A DNA stretch of 6,678 bases from an uncultured Lachnospiraceae bacterium (GTDB lineage: Bacteria; Bacillota; Clostridia; Lachnospirales; Lachnospiraceae): contig OMSM01000132.1 of NCBI GenBank assembly GCA_900313745.1, forward strand, positions 1-6,678, read 5' to 3'. Every line of letters starts with the position of its first letter. Position 1 is the first letter of the stretch. The translations under genes were made by a program, and so were the position numbers. Below are positions 4,556 to 6,678 of the stretch, one piece after another. The notes below the pieces were generated by a model, which saw only the letters and a program-made list of their open reading frames with translations, searched no databases and was not told the DNA's origin.

Positions 4556-6097
4556 ATGGCCAGAAACTCTAGGTACAGGGATACGGAGTACCAGGAATAC
4601 GGAGAGAATGAGGCGCCGGTAAGAGGAAGCCGTCAGTCCGGAGGCGTCAGGTACGCGGACGACCGGTACGACGGCAGCTATGATGACCGCTACGACGACG
4701 GGCAGTACGACGGCGAGTACGAGAGCGAAGGGTACTACGACGATTCCTATGAGGACGGCGGTTATGATGACCGCTATGACGACGGGAACGACACCTACAG
4801 TGAGGAGTCCTACGACGATTACGGCAGCTCCTATGCTCAGCCTGTCGGGGAGAGTTACGACGACGGTTATGACGCGCAGGGCGGCTACGACGACGGCTAC
4901 GATCAGAACTACGGCGGCTACGAGGAAGAGGACGACTACGAGGAGGTCCCGGGGAAAAACTCCCGCGGACGGAAAACTTCCTCCGGAAGGAAGTCTTCTT
5001 CCGGAAGGAAGGAGACGGATCCCCGCGAAGCAAGGAAGAGAAAAAAGAGAAACCGCCGCATCATCCTCTTTATCGTGGAGATCCTTGTGCTTCTTGCGGT
5101 GCTCGGGCTGTTTTACTTCTCCTCGAAGGTCAAGGAGGTCGGAAAGGTCTCCCTGGACGACGTGAAGCTGGAAGCTCACATGAGCGAGGAGGTCATCGAG
5201 CAGACCACCAGTGAGACGGGAACCATGCGCGGCTACCGCAATATCGCGCTGTTCGGCGTGGATTCCACCAAGGGCGAGCTCGGTGCGGGCAACACCCGGA
5301 GCGACTCCATCATGATCGCCTCCATCAATCTTGATACAGGCGACCTGAGACTGGTCTCGATCTACCGTGACACCTACCTGAATCTCGGCAACGACACCTA
5401 CAACAAGTGCAACGGCGCTTATGCGAAGGGCGGCCCTGAGCAGGCGGTGAACATGCTCAACATGAACCTTGACATGAACATCACCGACTTCATTACGGTA
5501 GGCTTCGGCGGGCTGACGCATACGATCGACCGGCTGGGCGGACTTGACGTCGACGTGGATTCGGCCGAGATCAGCCACCTGAACAACTATCAGCTCACCA
5601 TGTCCCAGGAGCTTGGCTATCCCTACCAGCAGCTGACATCCACGGGAATGCAGCATCTGAACGGCCTGCAGTGCACTGCGTACTGCCGCATCCGCTACAC
5701 CGCCGGTGACGATTTCAAGCGCGCCGCAAGGCAGCGTGAAATCCTGATGGCCGTCATCGAGAAGGCGAAGAAGGCGGATGTCGCCACACTGAATGCCATC
5801 GCGACAGATGTTTTCAGCGAGATATATACTTCCCTCGACCTGAGCGAGATACTGGACCTTCTCTCGGAGATGAGCTCGTACAACGTCGCAGGCGAAGACG
5901 GCTTCCCGAACGAGGAGATGCGGACTACCGGAATTATCAAGGCAAACGACTGCGTGTTCCCGAAGGACCTGGCGGGCAATGTCGTATGGCTGCATGAGTT
6001 CCTCTTTGACGATAAGGAGTATGAGATTTCCGGCCGTGTCAGGGAGTGCAGCGACCGGATCGCCTCCGACCTGGCAAGCATCGGCGGAGGACGGTAA
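4556..6097 (+). CDS. LCP (LytR-CpsA-Psr) family protein, wall polymer ligase, with long Asp/Tyr-rich cytoplasmic N-terminus
   Basis: Encodes 513 residues. A low-complexity acidic region (about 30-130) built of YDDGYD/YDDRYDDG-like units leads into a basic linker (137-168) with three SGRK-type units and a final RKRKKRNRR. One membrane helix (169-188) follows; the positive residues before it predict a cytoplasmic N-terminus and an outside C-terminus. The LCP domain (about 226-405) shows NIALFGVDS (229-237), NTRSDSIMIASIN (246-258), SIYRDTYL (268-275), NGAYAKGGPEQAVNMLN (286-302), RLGGLDVDV (326-334) and RIRY then FKRAARQRE (378-395). R248, D250, R271, R378 and R380 are the likely counterparts of the family's polyprenyl-phosphate and metal-binding residues. 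Such proteins move lipid-linked glycopolymers onto peptidoglycan. The context of repeat-unit synthesis genes suggests it anchors this locus's polymer. A leader hairpin and possible promoter precede it; the next gene follows after 27 nt. Confidence 0.94.
   Translation: MARNSRYRDTEYQEYGENEAPVRGSRQSGGVRYADDRYDGSYDDRYDDGQYDGEYESEGYYDDSYEDGGYDDRYDDGNDTYSEESYDDYGSSYAQPVGESYDDGYDAQGGYDDGYDQNYGGYEEEDDYEEVPGKNSRGRKTSSGRKSSSGRKETDPREARKRKKRNRRIILFIVEILVLLAVLGLFYFSSKVKEVGKVSLDDVKLEAHMSEEVIEQTTSETGTMRGYRNIALFGVDSTKGELGAGNTRSDSIMIASINLDTGDLRLVSIYRDTYLNLGNDTYNKCNGAYAKGGPEQAVNMLNMNLDMNITDFITVGFGGLTHTIDRLGGLDVDVDSAEISHLNNYQLTMSQELGYPYQQLTSTGMQHLNGLQCTAYCRIRYTAGDDFKRAARQREILMAVIEKAKKADVATLNAIATDVFSEIYTSLDLSEILDLLSEMSSYNVAGEDGFPNEEMRTTGIIKANDCVFPKDLAGNVVWLHEFLFDDKEYEISGRVRECSDRIASDLASIGGGR
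4620..4945 (+). repeat. Degenerate in-frame repeat tract coding for the Asp/Tyr-rich region
   Basis: Units built on TACGACGACGG/TATGACGACGG recur many times. The clearest pair is a 24-bp segment at 4679-4702 and 4763-4786 that differs at one base and lies 84 bp (28 codons) apart, both coding YDDRYDDG. By hand count, residues 31-130 contain 22 Tyr, 26 Asp, 12 Glu, 4 Arg and no Lys. The mix of synonymous TAC/TAT and GAC/GAT codons suggests old repeats kept by selection on the protein rather than a fresh expansion. Confidence 0.75.
4982..5011 (+). repeat. Short direct repeat coding SGRK units
   Basis: TCCGGAAGGAAG occurs at 4982-4993 and 5000-5011, an 18-bp period equal to six codons. It codes the SGRK units of the basic linker in the LCP protein. 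A diverged third unit (GRKT) sits just upstream. Confidence 0.7.
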
Positions 6098-6124
6098 CCG
6101 CGGGATTATTCTCTGGAGGTGCGG

Positions 6125-6678
6125 ATGCAGACGGCAATTGATGTGATCATTCCGGTATGGAAACCGCCTGCGGAGTTCGGGACTTTGTTGAAGAGCCTGG
6201 ACAGGCAGCGCACTGCCGTCCGGAGGATTCATCTCGTGGAGACGGTTGAGGAGAGCGGCAGAAGCGTGCTCGGCGCGGCGGTTCCGGGCGGCATGTCCGC
6301 CGAGGTGGTAAGACACGAGGTACTGCGGGACAGTTTTGACCACGCCGGGGCTCGGATGATCGGCGCCGGCGCGGCGGAAGACGCGGATTATCTGCTCTTC
6401 ATGACCCAGGATGCGGTACCGGCGGATGACAGGCTGACGGAAAAACTCCTCGAAGGCATACGCTCGGTTCCGCGATGTGCGGCAGCCTATGCGAGGCAGC
6501 TCCCGAAGGACGGCGCCTCTGCAGCGACGAGGCTGACACAGGAGATCAATTATCCCGGCGGGTCCTCCGTGCACCGTTATCAGGATCTGAAGGAGATGGG
6601 GGTGAGGGCCCTCTACTGCTCCAATGTCTGCGCGCTTTATGACAGCGGGATTTTCCGGTCGCTCGGAGGTTTCTCCGC
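6125..6678 (+). CDS. GT2 family glycosyltransferase (rhamnosyltransferase-like), N-terminal part
   Basis: The frame is open from ATG 6125 to the window edge (184 full codons, no stop), so the C-terminus is missing. GGAGG at 6115-6119 lies 5 nt before the start, and the gap to the LCP stop is only 27 nt, so the two genes are probably co-transcribed. The protein begins MQTAIDVIIPVWKPPAEF, a GT-A first strand, with LLKSLDRQ following. Further on are SFDHAGARMIGA (about residues 70-81), YLLFMTQDAVPADD (89-102) where the usual DXD site reads TQDA, AAAYARQLP (116-124), INYPGGSS (139-146) and YCSNVCALYDSGIFRSLGGF (164-183). I recall this set from rhamnosyltransferase-annotated GT2 proteins common in Firmicutes polysaccharide loci. 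It probably acts in the cytoplasm, adding a sugar to the lipid-linked repeat unit. The donor sugar is not certain. Confidence 0.88.
   Translation, partial: MQTAIDVIIPVWKPPAEFGTLLKSLDRQRTAVRRIHLVETVEESGRSVLGAAVPGGMSAEVVRHEVLRDSFDHAGARMIGAGAAEDADYLLFMTQDAVPADDRLTEKLLEGIRSVPRCAAAYARQLPKDGASAATRLTQEINYPGGSSVHRYQDLKEMGVRALYCSNVCALYDSGIFRSLGGFS

Noticed and set aside
4341..4622. Plus-strand open frame crossing the gap between the phosphotransferase and LCP genes
   Set aside because: It overlaps the ends of both genes in another frame, has no ribosome binding site of note and no recognisable protein character.
4620..4945. Possible CRISPR-like or tandem satellite repeat
   Set aside because: The units are irregular, in frame, degenerate at synonymous positions and have no unique spacers; they are a coding repeat.
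4647..5165. Thr-rich plus-strand and Arg-rich minus-strand frames over the LCP repeat region
   Set aside because: They are the repeat tract read in other frames; their low complexity comes from the same TACGACGACGG units.
3896..6574. Very long open frame on the minus strand (892 codons)
   Set aside because: It lies opposite three well-supported genes, crosses their boundaries, and its translation is low in recognisable motifs and rich in V, R and H as expected from the complement of GC-rich coding sequence. It is a codon-bias shadow.

Overview
The window is a stretch of a bacterial cell-surface or exopolysaccharide biosynthesis locus. All genes lie on the + strand, and every CDS and the two candidate transcription signals read left to right. 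The sequence is GC-rich (roughly 58-60% by eye, not computed). It has strong GGAGG-type ribosome binding sites and alternative GTG/TTG starts, and its protein families (a PgcA-type phospho-sugar mutase, a WcaJ/CpsE-type polyprenyl glycosylphosphotransferase, an LCP protein with a long cytoplasmic N-terminus) fit a Gram-positive Clostridia member, most likely a high-GC Lachnospiraceae-like gut anaerobe. That placement is inference from protein character; no rRNA or taxonomic marker is present.

Layout. Positions 1-486 hold the C-terminal end of a phospho-sugar mutase whose start lies outside the window. A 65-bp gap with a strong GC hairpin follows. Next come three tightly packed genes: a GT2 glycosyltransferase with a shrunken second domain (552-1892), a WbbL-like GT2 glycosyltransferase that begins right after the previous stop (1893 or 1896-2996), and the polyprenyl-phosphate sugar-1-phosphate transferase (TTG start at 2993, overlapping the previous stop; ends 4402). 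A 153-bp non-coding gap (4403-4555) is less GC-rich and holds two hairpins and promoter-like hexamers. It precedes an LCP (LytR-CpsA-Psr) family ligase with an unusual Asp/Tyr-rich cytoplasmic domain (4556-6097). A third GT2 glycosyltransferase starts at 6125 and runs off the right edge.

How the genes fit together (inference from families): the mutase supplies sugar-1-phosphate for nucleotide-sugar synthesis. The membrane phosphotransferase loads the first sugar phosphate onto undecaprenyl phosphate, and the GT2 enzymes extend the lipid-linked repeat unit in the cytoplasm. The LCP protein would attach the finished, exported polymer to the cell wall. No flippase, polymerase or tyrosine-kinase regulator is visible; these could lie outside.

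No tRNA, rRNA, mobile element, CRISPR array or obvious phage sequence was seen. The system is a recognisable type. The least ordinary parts are the collapsed two-domain glycosyltransferase, the Asp/Tyr repeat region of the LCP protein and the structured leader before it.
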